DNA of 64,000 bases, taken from assembly GCA_032158125.1 (NCBI GenBank), contig JASKOT010000007.1, positions 682,001-746,000 on the forward strand. The letters are read 5' to 3'. The translations under genes were made by a program, and so were the position numbers. The stretch is from Papiliotrema nemorosa (lineage: Eukaryota > Basidiomycota > Tremellomycetes > Tremellales > Rhynchogastremaceae). Position 1 is the stretch's first letter. Each line of letters opens with the position of its first letter. The notes under the pieces were generated by a model that saw only the letters and a program-made list of their open reading frames with translations, made no database searches and was not told the DNA's origin. Positions 46,096 to 56,755 of the stretch are shown here, piece by piece.

Positions 46096-47809
46096 ATGAG
46101 TAAACAGCAAACAATGGCTTTGGGTCCCGATTTGGGCTATGACAACAACAACTCTGCTTCCGGGGAATTGGTCTCGGCTGAAAAGGGAGATGTGGTCCAC
46201 CAAGACCATACCCAACAGACGGCCACTCAAGATGTTCTCGAGACAAAGTATGCCTGTGAGTATATCCGAGTCGACGCAAGGGTATCACTGACCCCAAGCT
46301 TTGGGTCGATGGGAATCTGCACGAGTATTCTGGAAGGCCATGTTGTTCTGTTTGATCCTCAACTGGGCTGCACTCAACGATGGATTCCAACAACAAGTCC
46401 CCGGAAACGTCATTCCCATGCCGGCCTTTATCGCTCAAATGGCAGATACAGTGATCGACGGACAACCTGCCATTTCCGCCAAGGTCGTTTCGTTTTGGCA
46501 AGGTTTTGCCGAAATGACCAAGACCTTGGGTATGTTTGCCGGTGGATACTTTGCCAATCGATTCGGACGAAAGAGAGCTTTTATCGGTGCAGTCGCTGTT
46601 CTTCTTGGGGGTTCCATCGCGGAGATTACTGTCCAAAACTGGCAAGGGTGGCTCGGAGCCGCGATGCTCGTTCGACTCGGTGTTGGACTCGCCCAGTCCA
46701 TCCTCATCACCTACGTTTCTGAACTGGCGCCTTTCCAAATCAGAGGATTCATGATTGGAGCTTATCAACTTTGTCTTGGGTTCGGTCAACTCATCAGTGC
46801 CGGTGCCACCCAGATCATCGTCACCCAGACCCCACACAAATGGCGAACCATCGTCGCTACCGAGTTCCTCTTCACCGGCGTGTTGATCCTCATGGTCGGT
46901 TTCCTCCCCGAGTCTCACCTCTACCACGCTCGAAAGGGTAACCACGAAGAGGCCAAGAAGTCCATGTTGAAATTGTACGGCACGGCACCCGACTACGATG
47001 TCGAGTACGAATACCGAGTCATTCAACACGGTCTTGAAGCCGAAAAGGAATGGAACGATGCCTCTGCCAAATCGTCCTTTTTCGAAATCTTCCAAGGAGT
47101 CAACTGGAAACGAACCCTCGCTGGATGTGTGGGTATCTGCTCTCAATGGGCGGCAGGTGCACCAATCGTGTTTGGCTACTCGACATACTTTTTCAAAGTT
47201 GCCAATCTCGGTACAGACCCATTCTTGATCACCATCATCACCTTTATCCTCCTCATTGTGGCCATTTCCGCCTCGCTCGTCGCATGTGAATACATTGGTC
47301 GACGACCTCTTCTCATCGGCGGTACATTCCTCATGTTGGTTTTCAACGTCGGTCTTGCTTCCACTGGATTCTCCAAATCCGAAGCATCAGGTAAAGCCGC
47401 CGTCGCTTGTCTTCTCCTCTGGGTGTTCTGCTACGGTGCTTCAGCAGGACCTATCGGTTTCGTCGCTGCGGGTGAGACTTCCACTCCTCGACTTCGAGCT
47501 CAAACCACCTCGTTCAACCTCGGATGTTACGGTCTTGGCTTCGTCGTCTTCAACTGGAGCGTGTCATACATGATTTCCCCTGATGCGGGTAACATGGGTG
47601 TCAAAGCCATCTACGTCTGGGCCGGAATGCTCGTGCCCACCGTCATCATCCTCTACCTCTACTACCCCGAGACATACGGCAGGACCTACTGGGAGCTTGA
47701 TGAGCTCTACGAGCGAGGTATCCCAGCTTGGAAGTTCTCCACCACCCAGACTTCCGCCCAATCTTCGGGATACAAGAGCAAGGCGGTCCCCATGTCCGTT
47801 GGTCATTAG
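46096..47809 (+). CDS. MFS sugar transporter (alpha-glucoside permease type)
   Basis: Proton-sugar symporter of the plasma membrane. Two exons: the first (about 53 codons) is a hydrophilic N-terminus, and the GTGAGT...CAAG intron at about 46257-46298 joins KYAS to LGRWESARVFWKAMLFC. Twelve hydrophobic helices follow, with sugar-porter signatures: GGYFANRFGRKRA (loop 2-3 D/N-R-x-G-R-R type), VRLGVGLAQSILITYVSELAPFQIRG (PESPR/E-x-AP region), LPESHLYHARKG, CEYIGRRPLL (loop 8-9), AAGETSTPRLRAQTT, and YPETYGRTYWELDELYERGIPAWKF after helix 12. The length of about 540 residues fits fungal maltose/alpha-glucoside permeases. The sugar itself cannot be read. A GH42 beta-galactosidase lies 5 kb downstream. 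Confidence 0.87.
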
Positions 47810-48259
47810 GTGGAGGAAACGAAGAGCGTCCAGGGGCGTCTGGTATATCCATGAACACCTGCAAGGTGACATCAGTCGAGTGGTCGGGTCCACGTGTAGT
47901 TATGCATTGTCCGATGTGCTCAGAACGGTTGATGCATTTCCGGGAGGTTTCACTGATTGGTCTACTGATGCTCGATTCCCACCAATCGGGCTCAAGTCTC
48001 ATTCAGCTAATGGCGGTGTCAAACTGCGCCCTGATGAACTTTCCCGCGGCTATGACACCTGGTGGCTTAACCGACCCTGCTGAGGCTCTCTGGGCAAAGC
48101 GACCGTTAGGCTCTTTTCTCGCACGAGGGGGGTTCTAGGCATGATCGCCTGACCAGCTCGTAAGTTACCCCGCCGCGCCCAATCTGGCTGCGTATGCCTC
48201 GTTTACGCAACAACCTGGACGGTCGTGTCCATTTAATTCGAGTGGATCGTTCATCCGGG

Positions 48260-48319
48260 GATAAGCAGGTGCAGTGCTATTGGCCCATTTCCCTCCGCCA
48301 CATGATAAGGGATGATAAG
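48260..48319. promoter_or_regulatory. Cluster of three GATAAG boxes
   Basis: GATAAG at 48260-48265, 48304-48309 and 48314-48319, the last two only 10 bp apart (one helical turn). The cluster ends 54 bp before the TATA box. GATA factors (AreA/Gat1) control nitrogen-source permeases in fungi, which fits the permease downstream. Confidence 0.6.
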
Positions 48320-48372
48320 GGATCCACCCCCTTCGTACTCTTTCACTTTGGCACAAATCTCTTCACTGACAG

Positions 48373-48380
48373 TATATATA
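48373..48380 (+). promoter_or_regulatory. TATA box of the NCS2 permease gene
   Basis: TATATATA 54 nt before the ATG at 48434. An earlier in-frame ATG at 48404 would lie only about 24 nt from the box, so 48434 is the better start. Confidence 0.6.
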
Positions 48381-48433
48381 CAGCACAGAGGTGACTTCTC
48401 CGCATGCATAGTGTCCCCTCAAGCCCGTGCATC

Positions 48434-50480
48434 ATGTCGATCACCTCTCAGCCAGACTCACATCCGCCCATGGACCGAGCCCCATTCTACAAACGGGCCA
48501 TCCAAAAGGTCTCCACGAAAGAAGGATGGTTGGGCGATTACGATTACAAGTACATGTGTCTCCCCCAATTCCCATACGGTAAACGGGCGGTGAAAAAGAA
48601 TCCACCATTCTACAGTCTCAATGCGGATCTACCTCTAGTCCTCGCTATCGTATGCGGTGAGTTCAGCTTCACTCATGATACCGCGGGGTCTAATGAACAG
48701 GTTTCCAACACTCTCTAGCAATGCTCGCGGGAGTCATCACTCCCCCTATTATCATCGCCAGTCAACTCTCCTTTCCCGCGGAATACCAGTCCTATCTCAT
48801 CTCTGCTTCGCTCATCTCTTCGGGTATACTGTCAATGGTACAAATGTCCAGATTCAAGATACCCAGGACGAACCGGTACATTGGAACAGGTCTGATCACC
48901 GTCGTAGGAACGTCCTTTGCCAGTCTGTCAACTGCCAGTGCAGTCTTTAATGCGCTGTATGCGGATGGGACCTGTCCATCAACTACCAATGCCCAGGGCG
49001 AGACCACCCGGGAATTCTGTCCAGAGTGAGCAGAAGACCCTCCTGGGTCCCAAAATGTGCTGACTCTTAGTGCATACGGCAAACTCATCGGAACCTTCCT
49101 CGTCACTTCTTTCCTCGAAATGCTCATGTCCTTTGTCCCTCCTAAGAAACTTCGCAAGATCTTCCCTCCCCTTGTGACCGGTATCACAGTCGTCATCATC
49201 GGTACTTCTCTCATCGGCGAGTCGGGATTCCTCAACTGGGGAGGAGGAGCCAACGACTGTCATCTCCGTCCTGACGAACCGTCCATCTTCCACTTGTGCC
49301 CTACCATTTTCGCCAAGGGAGCCAGACAATGGGGATCACCCCAATACCTCGGATTGGGATTCTTGAGTTTTGTGACCATCATCTTGGTGGAAATCTTCGG
49401 GTCGCCATTTATGAGGAACGCGAGTATCATCATTGGCCTGATTGTCGGCATGATTGTCGCTGGAGCTACGGGATATGTCGATTCGAGTAACATCAAATCG
49501 GCACCAGCCATCACCTTCTTATGGGTCAAGAGGTTCAAATTGGGTGTTTATGGACCAGCGGTGTTGCCTTCCCTGGCGGTGTATGTGGTATTGGCAATGG
49601 AGGCTATTGGCGACATCACCGCCTCTGCCGAGGTTTCGAAAGTCGAGGTCGATGGCGTGAGTCATTCTGCCCCGCGTAGATGGGCAAGCACTGATCATAG
49701 CTTGAGTTTGACTCGCGAATTCAAGGAGGTGTATTGGCAGATGGGATGGCGGGTTTCTTCTCGGCCCTCTTTACCGTTACTCCGATGAGGTGAATCAACT
49801 TGGTCCAACCGTGTACCAGTGCTGATAACAGTATCTTTGCCCAAAACAACGGTGTTATTGCTCTCACTCGATGCGCCAATCGACGTGCCGGATACATCTG
49901 TGCCAGCTTTATGATCCTCTACGGAGGTGAGTGTTTCCCCGATCGTGTGTATTCACAACTTACTCTAGTCCTCGGTAAAATATCTGGAGTCTTCCTCTCG
50001 ATCCCCAACCCTGTCCTTGGGGGAGTGACCACCTTCCTATTCGCCTCCGTCGTCGCATCAGGCATCAAGGTCATCTCATACATCAAATTCACGAGAAAAG
50101 ACCGATTCATCCTCGCAGCAGCAGGCGCGTTTGGCTTTGGCAACTTGCTCGTTCCCGATTGGGCTAGTTACCTGTTTGCCGATGTCAACTCGCCCTCTTC
50201 GTCTTTACAGGGGTTCTTCAACAGTATCGTCATTGTCATCTCGACACCGTATCTCATCGCTGGATTGGTCGCTTCGATTTTGTACCAGATCATACCGGAT
50301 GAGGTCGCCGAGGCAGCCCCTCCCAGCCCTTCGTTTGTAGAGTCGGGCTTGGAGGCCGGTGTATCAGAGCTGCCCAGAGAAGGTCCAAGCGAATCGTCAG
50401 AGAAGGAGCAGGACTACAAGGCTCGAGGTGTAGCTCAGCCCGGGTCATCGGGTGCAAAGGTGGAGGTACTGGATGCTTAG
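48434..50480 (+). CDS. NCS2 nucleobase transporter (urate/xanthine permease, UapA/UapC type)
   Basis: Plasma-membrane symporter for xanthine/uric acid. The N-terminus keeps the DYDYKYMCLPQFPYGKRAVKKNPPFYSLNADLPL block found before TM1 in fungal NCS2 proteins. About fourteen hydrophobic segments follow, with the hallmark signature SIFAQNNGVIALTRCANRRAG (QNNG-x4-TR) and the TM8 block VVLAMEAIGDITASAEVSKV. The QNNGVIALTRCANR form matches the urate/xanthine subgroup rather than uracil permeases. The C-terminal tail is Ser/Glu-rich and may be regulatory. Introns at about 48658-48717, 49027-49070, 49657-49701, 49784-49832 and 49927-49971. Stop TAG at 50478-50480. Promoter with three GATAAG boxes. 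Confidence 0.9.
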
Positions 50481-50866
50481 TGTGTTGCCTGGCGAAAAGA
50501 CTGTCGAAAGTTTCACGACCTCTTATTCTAATGCGTGTTACTCTACCCTTAATATCGTGCGATCTTGATATGTAAACGAGCTTCTCCAAGCGGTCCATTA
50601 CTCGTAGAGCTCGGTCGGACTGCAATACACCGAGAGGGGAGCATCGCGGGGGATATGCGCTCCATGGTGGAGGGAGCAAGACTCCATATCGGCCTCCACT
50701 TGGACCTCCACTCTGAACATGACGATGAGGATCTAGCATACTTACCACAAGAGGCGCGCTATGCAGGTCCATCAGAATCGCCGGCCCGAAAAGACAGGAC
50801 ACTGTCAGCATATATAACCAAAGACCAGAGCTCAAGGTCGTGTCAGAAGAACCCCTCGACTTCACC
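50481..50866. other. Promoter region of the epimerase gene
   Basis: 386 bp with no gene. TATATAA at 50811-50817, 50 nt before the ATG at 50867. Confidence 0.5.
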
Positions 50867-51775
50867 ATGAGAATCGTATTCACTGGAGGATCCGGTAAAG
50901 CAGGCCGACACGCCATCCCTTACCTCCTTTCCCAAGGTCACAAAGTGCTCAATCTCGATCTGGTCCCTCTTGACAACCCGGATGTCTACACGCTCAAGAC
51001 CGATCTCACAGACTCTGGGCAAGTCTTCAACGCCCTGTCGACTCACTTCGACATGTCAGAATACGAACTCCCCCATCCTCCCGCACCCCCGGACGCCGTC
51101 ATCCACTTTGCGGCTTATGCCCGGAACATGCTCGTTCCCGATTCAGCCATGTTTGCATCCAACACTCTCCAAACGTACAATGTCATCGAAGCGGCTTGCA
51201 AATTGGGGATCAAAAAGGTGATTATTGCCAGTTCAGAGACTGTCTATGGGGTGTGTTTCACCCAAGGTGATTCCGATTTCCACTCGTTCCCCCTGGAGGA
51301 GGATTACGATTGTGATCCGGTAGATTCATACGCTACGAGCAAGTTGTGTGGGGAGAGGATCGCCAGGTCTTTCGCCAGGAGATATGCCGATCGTGGAGTC
51401 GACGTTTACGCCTTTAGGATCGGAAACGTCATTGAACCACACGAATATGCCCAAAACTTCCCGGCATTCTTGAAAGACCCTCCGTCGAGAAAGAGAAATG
51501 CGTGGAGTTATATCGATGCGAGAGATCTGGGAAAATTGTGCCATTGCGCGGTGAACAAGAGTGGTCTAGGGTTCCAGGTGTTCAATGCGACCAATAATAC
51601 CATCACGCTCGACACGCCGACAGAGGAGTTTTTGGCAAAGGAGTGCCCGAATGTCAAGATTACCAGGAAAATGGAGGAATACGAGGCGCCGTTGACAAAC
51701 AAAAAGGCGAGGGAGGTATTGGGTTTCGAAGAGGAGCATGATTGGAGAAACTATATCAACGGTGACAAGAAATAG
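50867..51775 (+). CDS. NAD-dependent epimerase/dehydratase (extended SDR), intronless
   Basis: 302 residues in one exon. MRIVFTGGSGKAGRHAIPYL gives the extended-SDR TGGxGxxG cofactor loop. Then LNLDLVPLD (acidic end of beta-2, so NAD-preferring), VIHFAAYARN, VIIASSETVYG (catalytic Ser/Thr) and SYATSK (Tyr 155, Lys 159). RIGNVIEPHEYAQNFPAFL and WSYIDARDLGKLC complete the sugar-nucleotide-epimerase-like core. The protein is short for a true UDP-galactose 4-epimerase and may be a sugar lactone or uronate-type dehydrogenase. It lacks introns, unlike most neighbours. The 3' end faces the next gene at 97 bp. Confidence 0.83.
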   Translation: MRIVFTGGSGKAGRHAIPYLLSQGHKVLNLDLVPLDNPDVYTLKTDLTDSGQVFNALSTHFDMSEYELPHPPAPPDAVIHFAAYARNMLVPDSAMFASNTLQTYNVIEAACKLGIKKVIIASSETVYGVCFTQGDSDFHSFPLEEDYDCDPVDSYATSKLCGERIARSFARRYADRGVDVYAFRIGNVIEPHEYAQNFPAFLKDPPSRKRNAWSYIDARDLGKLCHCAVNKSGLGFQVFNATNNTITLDTPTEEFLAKECPNVKITRKMEEYEAPLTNKKAREVLGFEEEHDWRNYINGDKK

Positions 51776-51873
51776 AGGATCGCAGTGGGATTGTGAACCA
51801 TGCAACCTGTTGCACATGTCTGAGAGGGACGATACAAGCGCTTCATGAATCTTACTACAACACGGATCAACCA

Positions 51874-52424
51874 CTAGGGGGGGCCCATGTAATGAAGTCC
51901 GTACCCTGGAGGTAATTGTGACTGAGATCAGCGAGAATCCATGACTAAGCTCCAGACTGCGGGACATACCTGCAAAAACGGATTGTCTTTTGACTGCCTT
52001 TTCCCAAGCCTTTTTCTCCTCCAGCTCCTCGGGTGTCATCTCCGACACTTTCTTCGGTCGAGGTCTCTTCTCGATCCACACGTGGAAAGACCTCCAATCA
52101 CCCTTCATCTCGATACTCCAATGGTAATCATCATCGTCTTCCCCCTCTTGTTCCGGCATATGGGTCATGAGGATCCCCGTGGGATCGTTGTCCGCCTCGT
52201 AAGAAAGCTTCATCTCTTGAATCTCCTCTGCGTGCTTGACAGCCGTGTCGAAAGTGAGGTATTTCCCGTGAATGTGATCGTGCTTGCCGACGATGGTGGC
52301 GCTGAGGGGGAGATCATGGAATTTGGCATTGAAATTGGCTGCAGTGTGAGCATCGAGCGCCTCACTGGGATCATGACCGGATCTTACCTTTGAGAACGTA
52401 CTGATGAGTCGATTTAGCTGGCAT
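51874..52424 (-). CDS. Small acidic conserved protein of unknown function
   Basis: Three exons. MPAKSTHQYVLK joins (GTAAGA...CTGCAG) to ANFNAKFHDLPLSATIVGKHDHIHGKYLTFD, followed by an acidic EQEGEDDDDYHWSIEMKGDWRSFHVWIEKRPRPKK segment and a charged helix (TPEELEEKKAWEKAVKRQ). The last intron (GTATGT...CCTCCAG) leads to VFAGYGLHYMGPP and a TAG at 51874-51876. About 140 residues, no signal peptide or membrane span, cytosolic or nuclear. The alternating His/Trp-rich strands look like a small beta-sheet domain, but I do not recognise a family. Confidence 0.7.
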
Positions 52425-53051
52425 GGTGGGTGAATGTCTGCTACATGATGCAGACGGGTTGTTCAGTACGACTATCTTATGCTGTGGTCGCTGGAAAAGA
52501 AATCAAGACGCGTCATAAAAGATCAGCTCCACTTGGCCGAGAGCTACGAGTACTGATTTTCTCACCCCTTTTCTACGTGCCTGCCATGCATGCACAATCG
52601 ATTGGGCTATTATACCTTGTTGGGGGTCCAGTATGTCAGTCAAAGTACCCCATGACGTGCTCGCCGCAAGGGATGTAGCCTTGACACCTGGGGTCGGATG
52701 GCGGCCTTCAAGCGGGCGACGCCGTTGTGATCCCCACTGCGCCCAGATCCTGTGTCAAGCTGAATACCGCACAACAGTCTCATTCGCATGGAGATGAACG
52801 CCGGTCGGTAGGATCCCTTACGACTGCTGCAACTTATGCATGGCACAATCCGGGACAGCACATGCAACCGGTGAGGCGCTTGGAATCGACGCGGACATCG
52901 ACACGGAAGCCGACACGGCTTCTCTCTCAACGGAGGTCCTGGACGGTATGGACCGGGTAAGTATAAGACAACATGGACGAATCCAACCTGGCCTATCACC
53001 CGTCCGCTCGTCGAAACTCTACGTACACTCGTTACTCCAGCCACGTCTACC
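52425..53051. promoter_or_regulatory. Divergent promoter region between the small orphan and GH42 genes
   Basis: 627 bp. A TATA-like TATAAG lies about 85-90 nt before the GH42 ATG at 53052. No gene seen. Confidence 0.4.
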
Positions 53052-55022
53052 ATGTCCCCAACGTTCCAATTCCCCAAGGGCGATTCTCTCTTTTACGGCG
53101 CGGATTATAACCCGGAACAATGGCCTCGAAGCGTATGGAAAGAGGATGTCGAGTTGATGCGTAAAGCTCACGTCAACGTCGTCTCTCTCGCCATCTTTTC
53201 CTGGGCTCTCATAGAGACGGATGATGACAAGTGGGACTTTGGATGGTTGGATGAGATTGTGGAGTTGCTGCATAGTAGCGGTATAAAGATTTGCCTTGCT
53301 ACAGCTACGGCATCACCTCCACCTTGGCTCACCAAGAAACATCCGGAAATACTCCCCGTCACGAAAAACGGCGAGACACTCCATCCTGGAGGACGACAAC
53401 ACTGGCGAGCTACATCTCCGGTATTCCGACGATATGCTCTTCGACTGGTGGAGAAGCTAGCGGAGAGATATGGCAAACACCCGGCTGTGGTCGCTTGGCA
53501 CGTCAACAATGAGCTTGGATGTCACAACTCGGTAGACTACTCGAGCGATGCGGAGGTCGCGTTTCGAGTATGGCTGCAGAAGAGATATGAGACCGTCGAG
53601 AAACTCAACGAGGCGTGGGGAACGGCGTTCTGGTCTCAACATTATAACGATTTCGATACGATTCTCCCGCCCAAACAAGCCGCTACGTTCCCCAACCCCG
53701 GACAACAGCTGGATTGGACCAGATTCAGCTCGGATATACTAGGCGAATACCTCGACGCGGAAACTGAGATTCTACACAGATTGAGCTCAGTCCCAGTGAC
53801 TACCAACTATATGCTCGGGTCCGGAAGTCGAGCCCTCAACGTCGTTGATTGGAAAGTCGACTTTGTGTCGAATGATCACTATAGGCAAGATGCGAAACCC
53901 CATTCAATAGACGAGCTGTCATTCTCCGCGAGTCTGACGAGTGGAGTAGCAGAGTCCAATCCTTGGTGGTTGATGGAGCATTCCACCAGTGCAGTCAACT
54001 GGCAACCAGTCAACCGAATCAAGAGCCCAGGCGAACTCGCTCGAGATAGTCTGACACACGTGGCTCATGGTGCCGACGCCGTGTGTTTCTTTCAATGGCG
54101 ACAGAGTCGAGCCGGAGCGGAGAAATATCATTCATCGATGGTTCCTCATGCTGGGGAACAATCGCGTCTCTTCCAAGACGTATGTGGTCTAGGAAAGACA
54201 TTGAAGAACCTAGCGGAGATTAGAGGATCGAAAAGGGTTCGAGGAGACGTGGCGATCCTGTTTGATTGGGATTCATGGTGGGCTAGCGAGCTCGATTCTC
54301 ACCCGTCCTCCTTGATTGACTATTATCGGCAAGCTCTCGACTGGTATGTCGCACTCTTGGACGCAGGGATGCGAGTCGACGTGATACCAGCCAGATCAAA
54401 TTTCGAGAGTTACTCTCAGGTCTTTGCTCCGACATTGTATATGGTCGACAGCAAATTAGAAGAGAGAATCAAGAGATACGTCGAGAAGGGCGGACATCTG
54501 GTCACGACATTCTTCTCGGGCATAGTCGACGAGAATGATCACGTCAAATTGGGAGGATACCCTGGTGCCTCCCGAGACCTGCTTGGTGTACGAGTGGAGG
54601 AATTTTCCCCCTTGTTCGCGGATGCCAAGGTGGAGCTGGAGGAAGGCATAGATGGTGCTTTATGGTCCGAACAGGTGGACGTGCAGCATGGCACCGAGTC
54701 AATAATTCGCTATAAGAGTGGCTCGCCGGCAATCACGCGGAAGAAACACGGAGAGGGATCAGCGGTGTACGTATCCACATCCTTAGGGGTCGAGGGGATC
54801 AACAAGGTGTTGAATCGGATATTGCAAGTGAAGAGCGCCCTCCCTAAACAGCTCGTGGGCAAAGTAGAATATGTCATACGGGCTTCGAAAGGTCAACAGT
54901 GGGCGTTCGTGTTCAACAGAAGCGGCGGGGAATTTGAGATTGAGAACATTCCAGGGGAGCTAGTGGCGGGAAGTAACACACTCGGTCCAGCTGGCTTTGC
55001 CGTTCTTAAACGGCAAGATTAG
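53052..55022 (+). CDS. GH42 beta-galactosidase, intronless
   Basis: 656 residues, single exon, no signal peptide, so presumably cytosolic hydrolysis of beta-galactosides. The GH42 TIM-barrel start is FYGADYNPEQWPRSVWKEDVELMRKAHVNVV, with TASPPPWLTKKHPEILPV, GGRQHWRATSPVFRRYA and AWHVNNELGCHNS (acid/base Glu 154). WLMEHSTSAVNWQP holds the nucleophile (Glu 309). The trimerisation-like second domain has ILFDWDSWWASELDSHPS, and a short C-terminal beta domain ends GFAVLKRQD. All catalytic residues are present and the length is normal for the family. GH42 is mainly bacterial, and the lack of introns here suggests acquisition from bacteria. A sugar transporter sits 5 kb upstream. Confidence 0.93.
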   Translation: MSPTFQFPKGDSLFYGADYNPEQWPRSVWKEDVELMRKAHVNVVSLAIFSWALIETDDDKWDFGWLDEIVELLHSSGIKICLATATASPPPWLTKKHPEILPVTKNGETLHPGGRQHWRATSPVFRRYALRLVEKLAERYGKHPAVVAWHVNNELGCHNSVDYSSDAEVAFRVWLQKRYETVEKLNEAWGTAFWSQHYNDFDTILPPKQAATFPNPGQQLDWTRFSSDILGEYLDAETEILHRLSSVPVTTNYMLGSGSRALNVVDWKVDFVSNDHYRQDAKPHSIDELSFSASLTSGVAESNPWWLMEHSTSAVNWQPVNRIKSPGELARDSLTHVAHGADAVCFFQWRQSRAGAEKYHSSMVPHAGEQSRLFQDVCGLGKTLKNLAEIRGSKRVRGDVAILFDWDSWWASELDSHPSSLIDYYRQALDWYVALLDAGMRVDVIPARSNFESYSQVFAPTLYMVDSKLEERIKRYVEKGGHLVTTFFSGIVDENDHVKLGGYPGASRDLLGVRVEEFSPLFADAKVELEEGIDGALWSEQVDVQHGTESIIRYKSGSPAITRKKHGEGSAVYVSTSLGVEGINKVLNRILQVKSALPKQLVGKVEYVIRASKGQQWAFVFNRSGGEFEIENIPGELVAGSNTLGPAGFAVLKRQD

Positions 55023-55133
55023 GACAGATGAGGGGATGGACGGACATGCATCGAGATGACAGATAAGCATGTGCGACAAGGAGGAGATCAAGGAAAGGAC
55101 AATCAACAAAGATCAGATTCAAACTACAAAAGA

Positions 55134-56464
55134 CTAATACACTACATTCCCCTTGAGCTTGGCGATACCATCCACGTAGGTCGCGTTCATTCGCATGTTG
55201 ACGTATTCGTGCGAAGTGATGGGTCGATATTTTTTGGGCCTGGTCTCCGACCTGACAGTGAGCATGAAATCTCCATATACACTTCCGGACGACTCACCAG
55301 GTGCCTGGGATAGCATCGATCAAAAGCCCCGGATCAGCAGAAATGAACTGAATATCAGCCTACGTCTTGAATGACAAGATGTAACTCGCGTATGGAATTG
55401 AGAATCGCTCTGGGGTCATCACTTCGTCTGGTGATCTCGGTGTGGGTGCGACGACACGATGTAGAGTCGATTTCAGCTCGTCATTAGACCATCTCATGAG
55501 AAAGTCGCCAATGTTGAAGATGATCGCTCCCTTGACCGGCGGTGCTGGTACAAACACTCCCGGCCGGTGCTAAGTATGAGCCAATCACTGTTTTTTGGGT
55601 ATAGACCTACGTTGTCCTCGACCTCTAGACCTCCGCAATCATCTTGGAAAAGCATGGTGCATGTCGAGAAATCCGTGTGAGCGTTGATTCGTCCCTTTTC
55701 ACCTTGATCAAAGTCTGCCCTCGGCGCCGAGGGATCTGCCATCAGTGCTGAGCAAGGAACAAGAGCTCACAATGTAGTAGACGAAGCTGGTTGTCTGCCA
55801 ATGTGTGGAAGGGAACGAAAAAGTCGTCGGGTACGCCTGGCATGCCGAGGGCCAACGCTTTCAACACCCTCATCTGGGTGGTGCGACATCGCTGGAAAAA
55901 CGCCATCGACTTGGCTCGGAAACCCGGTAGATATTCCTCATCCAGCCATATATTGGGCTGATCCTCAGAGTTTTCATTACCTGTCGCGTCAGAACAACAT
56001 GATGCTCGTGAACCAACCCATATCGTAGCTCTCCTTGAAGTCCGCTCCCTTTCCCCGCATCTCGGCGAGCTTATCCTCGTCGAATACCATCTGAGAGACT
56101 TGCTCAACCCCAACAGCCGAGTATCCTCTATCCATCAGCACCCAAGTATCGACCTCCACCTACCGGTGATGTTCACCACCTGGAGGATGCGGCGCCGTCA
56201 TCTTGACTTCTTTGGGCAGCTCAAACAGACGTTTGCTCCAGCTAAACATCTCATCGACCTCGTCTTGTGGTATCCCGTGATTGATGAGGTATGCGAATCC
56301 GACATCTCTACAAGCACCGTAGAACTGTTTGCCGATCTCCCTTGCGCGCTACGATTCAGCTCCAACCCTGAGAGCAATAACGCCAGAATAAGGCTCACTT
56401 CGGATGTGCCATCGCCAAACTCCTCAAAGTCGATGAAAGGGATCATGGAATCTTGAGCGGGCAT
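55134..56464 (-). CDS. 2-oxoglutarate/Fe(II) dioxygenase, isopenicillin-N-synthase-like
   Basis: Non-haem iron oxygenase. MPAQDSMIPFIDFEEFGDG is the usual DIOX_N start; FSWSKRLFELPKEVK and GYSAVGVEQVS follow. The iron facial triad is visible as INAHTDFSTCTMLFQDD (H-x-D) and STLHRVVAP (distal His), and the 2-oxoglutarate-binding R-x-S as RFSIPYA. GGLEVED and PGVFVPAPPVKGAIIFNIGD complete the jelly-roll. It ends NATYVDGIAKLKGNVVY at 55134. About seven short introns. It diverges from an NCS1 nucleobase permease over 290 bp with two GATAAG boxes. Fungal thymine-7-hydroxylase belongs to this broad family, so a pyrimidine substrate is a reasonable guess but not shown by sequence. Confidence 0.83.
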
Positions 56465-56755
56465 TTTGTTTGTCGTTATGATCTTGCGATTGCCTACTGA
56501 TTTGAAGCTTCTTATCAAGCACTCCCGGTGAGGATGCAGCAAACTGGTAAAGTGGAGGCGTCGTCGTTGCCCGGAATCTGCCCACCGGAACTGCCCAACC
56601 GCCCACCGAATACTCGCCCACCCGTCAAACATACCCGATAAGGACAAGCCCACCCGTCTTGATATGCAAGCGAAAGCAATTAGTATAAGTGGATGCATGA
56701 CCCTTCGCTTGGAGTAAATCCATTCCCCCATCTTGTCGATCCTGAGATCAAAACC
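56465..56755. promoter_or_regulatory. Divergent promoter of the dioxygenase and NCS1 permease genes
   Basis: 291 bp between ATGs. GATAAG occurs on the minus strand at 56511-56516 (as CTTATC) and on the plus strand at 56637-56642, suggesting shared nitrogen control. Confidence 0.5.

Larger units (their letters stand above)
47810..48433. other. Upstream region of the NCS2 permease gene
   Basis: About 620 bp. The right half has three GATAAG boxes (48260, 48304, 48314), a CCAAT on the minus strand (about 48280) and a TATA box (48373-48380). The left half is the 3' flank of the transporter. Confidence 0.5.

Noticed and set aside
46058..47146. 362-codon antisense frame over the MFS transporter
   Set aside because: Antisense shadow of a strongly biased coding exon; no domain or splice continuity.
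51566..52213. Minus-strand frame of 215 codons reading past the small orphan into the epimerase 3' end
   Set aside because: A GTATGT...CCTCCAG intron gives a natural C-terminus and stop at 51874-51876. The rest is the antisense of the epimerase.
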